A stretch of DNA of 32,530 nt from Phaeodactylibacter sp. (lineage in GTDB: Bacteria > Bacteroidota > Bacteroidia > Chitinophagales > Saprospiraceae), in NCBI GenBank assembly GCA_024102975.1, contig JAGFJD010000506.1, positions 1 through 32,530 of the forward strand. Direction: 5' to 3'. Positions 32,508-32,530 of this stretch are shown piece by piece (within the stretch, counting starts at the first letter, position 1; each line of letters opens with the position of its first letter). The position numbers and the translations under genes are program-made. Under the pieces are notes generated by a model. It ran no database searches, was not told the origin of the DNA, and worked only from the letters and a program-made list of their open reading frames with translations.

Positions 32508-32530
32508 TCCTTGATTAAGTCCAAAATAAC

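Larger units (their letters stand above)
31934..32530. other. Non-coding region upstream of mraZ
   Basis: This 597-bp stretch has the MraZ box array (31962-32006), an AT-rich segment likely to hold the dcw promoter, and a palindrome at 32468-32507. A 110-residue open frame on the minus strand (32103-32435) has no family features and low-complexity composition, and I do not call it a gene. I see no exact TAnnTTTG box. Confidence 0.5.

Overview
The window looks like a chromosome segment of a moderately GC-rich member of the Bacteroidota, most likely Saprospiria (Lewinella/Phaeodactylibacter-like). This is inferred from three things: a hybrid two-component regulator combining propeller, histidine kinase, receiver and AraC domains; two secreted proteins ending in type IX secretion (T9SS) sorting domains; and a dcw cluster in the Bacteroidota arrangement, without murF, ddl or murB, with an FtsI that carries a PASTA domain.

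Layout. (a) 1-6.0 kb, plus strand: a 1410-aa membrane hybrid regulator, then a secreted matrixin-like zinc protease fused to tectonin-like propeller repeats. (b) 6.3-9.8 kb, minus strand: two tandem arylsulfotransferase-like secreted proteins. (c) 10.2-13.7 kb: a divergent GH13-like glycosidase, an Uma2-family protein on the minus strand and a PhzF-family enzyme. (d) 13.75-15.2 kb: a REP-associated tyrosine transposase (RAYT) flanked on each side by a pair of about 129-bp multi-hairpin palindromes, four copies in all, one with a 40-bp internal deletion. (e) 15.3-15.6 kb: a small unknown gene with its own hairpin terminator. (f) 15.87-31.93 kb, minus strand: the division and cell-wall operon mraZ-rsmH-ftsL-ftsI-murE-mraY-murD-ftsW-murG-murC-ftsQ-ftsA-ftsZ. 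It has a decamer-phased MraZ box array upstream and a strong hairpin terminator after ftsZ. (g) 32.0-32.5 kb: non-coding sequence with a palindrome at the window edge.

How the genes work together. The dcw genes make lipid II (MurE, MurD, MurC, MraY, MurG), polymerise and cross-link it at the septum (FtsW, FtsI), and build the divisome (FtsZ, FtsA, FtsQ, FtsL). MraZ is the likely autoregulator. The murE DNPR motif indicates meso-diaminopimelate peptidoglycan. The 5' part of the window is an accessory, secretion-oriented region.

The most interesting non-coding material is repetitive. Besides the RAYT locus, there is a 104-bp double-hairpin element present twice, 17 kb apart (6143 and 23577). 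The copies differ at only two positions, both in predicted loops, and one copy sits inside the dcw operon between murD and ftsW.
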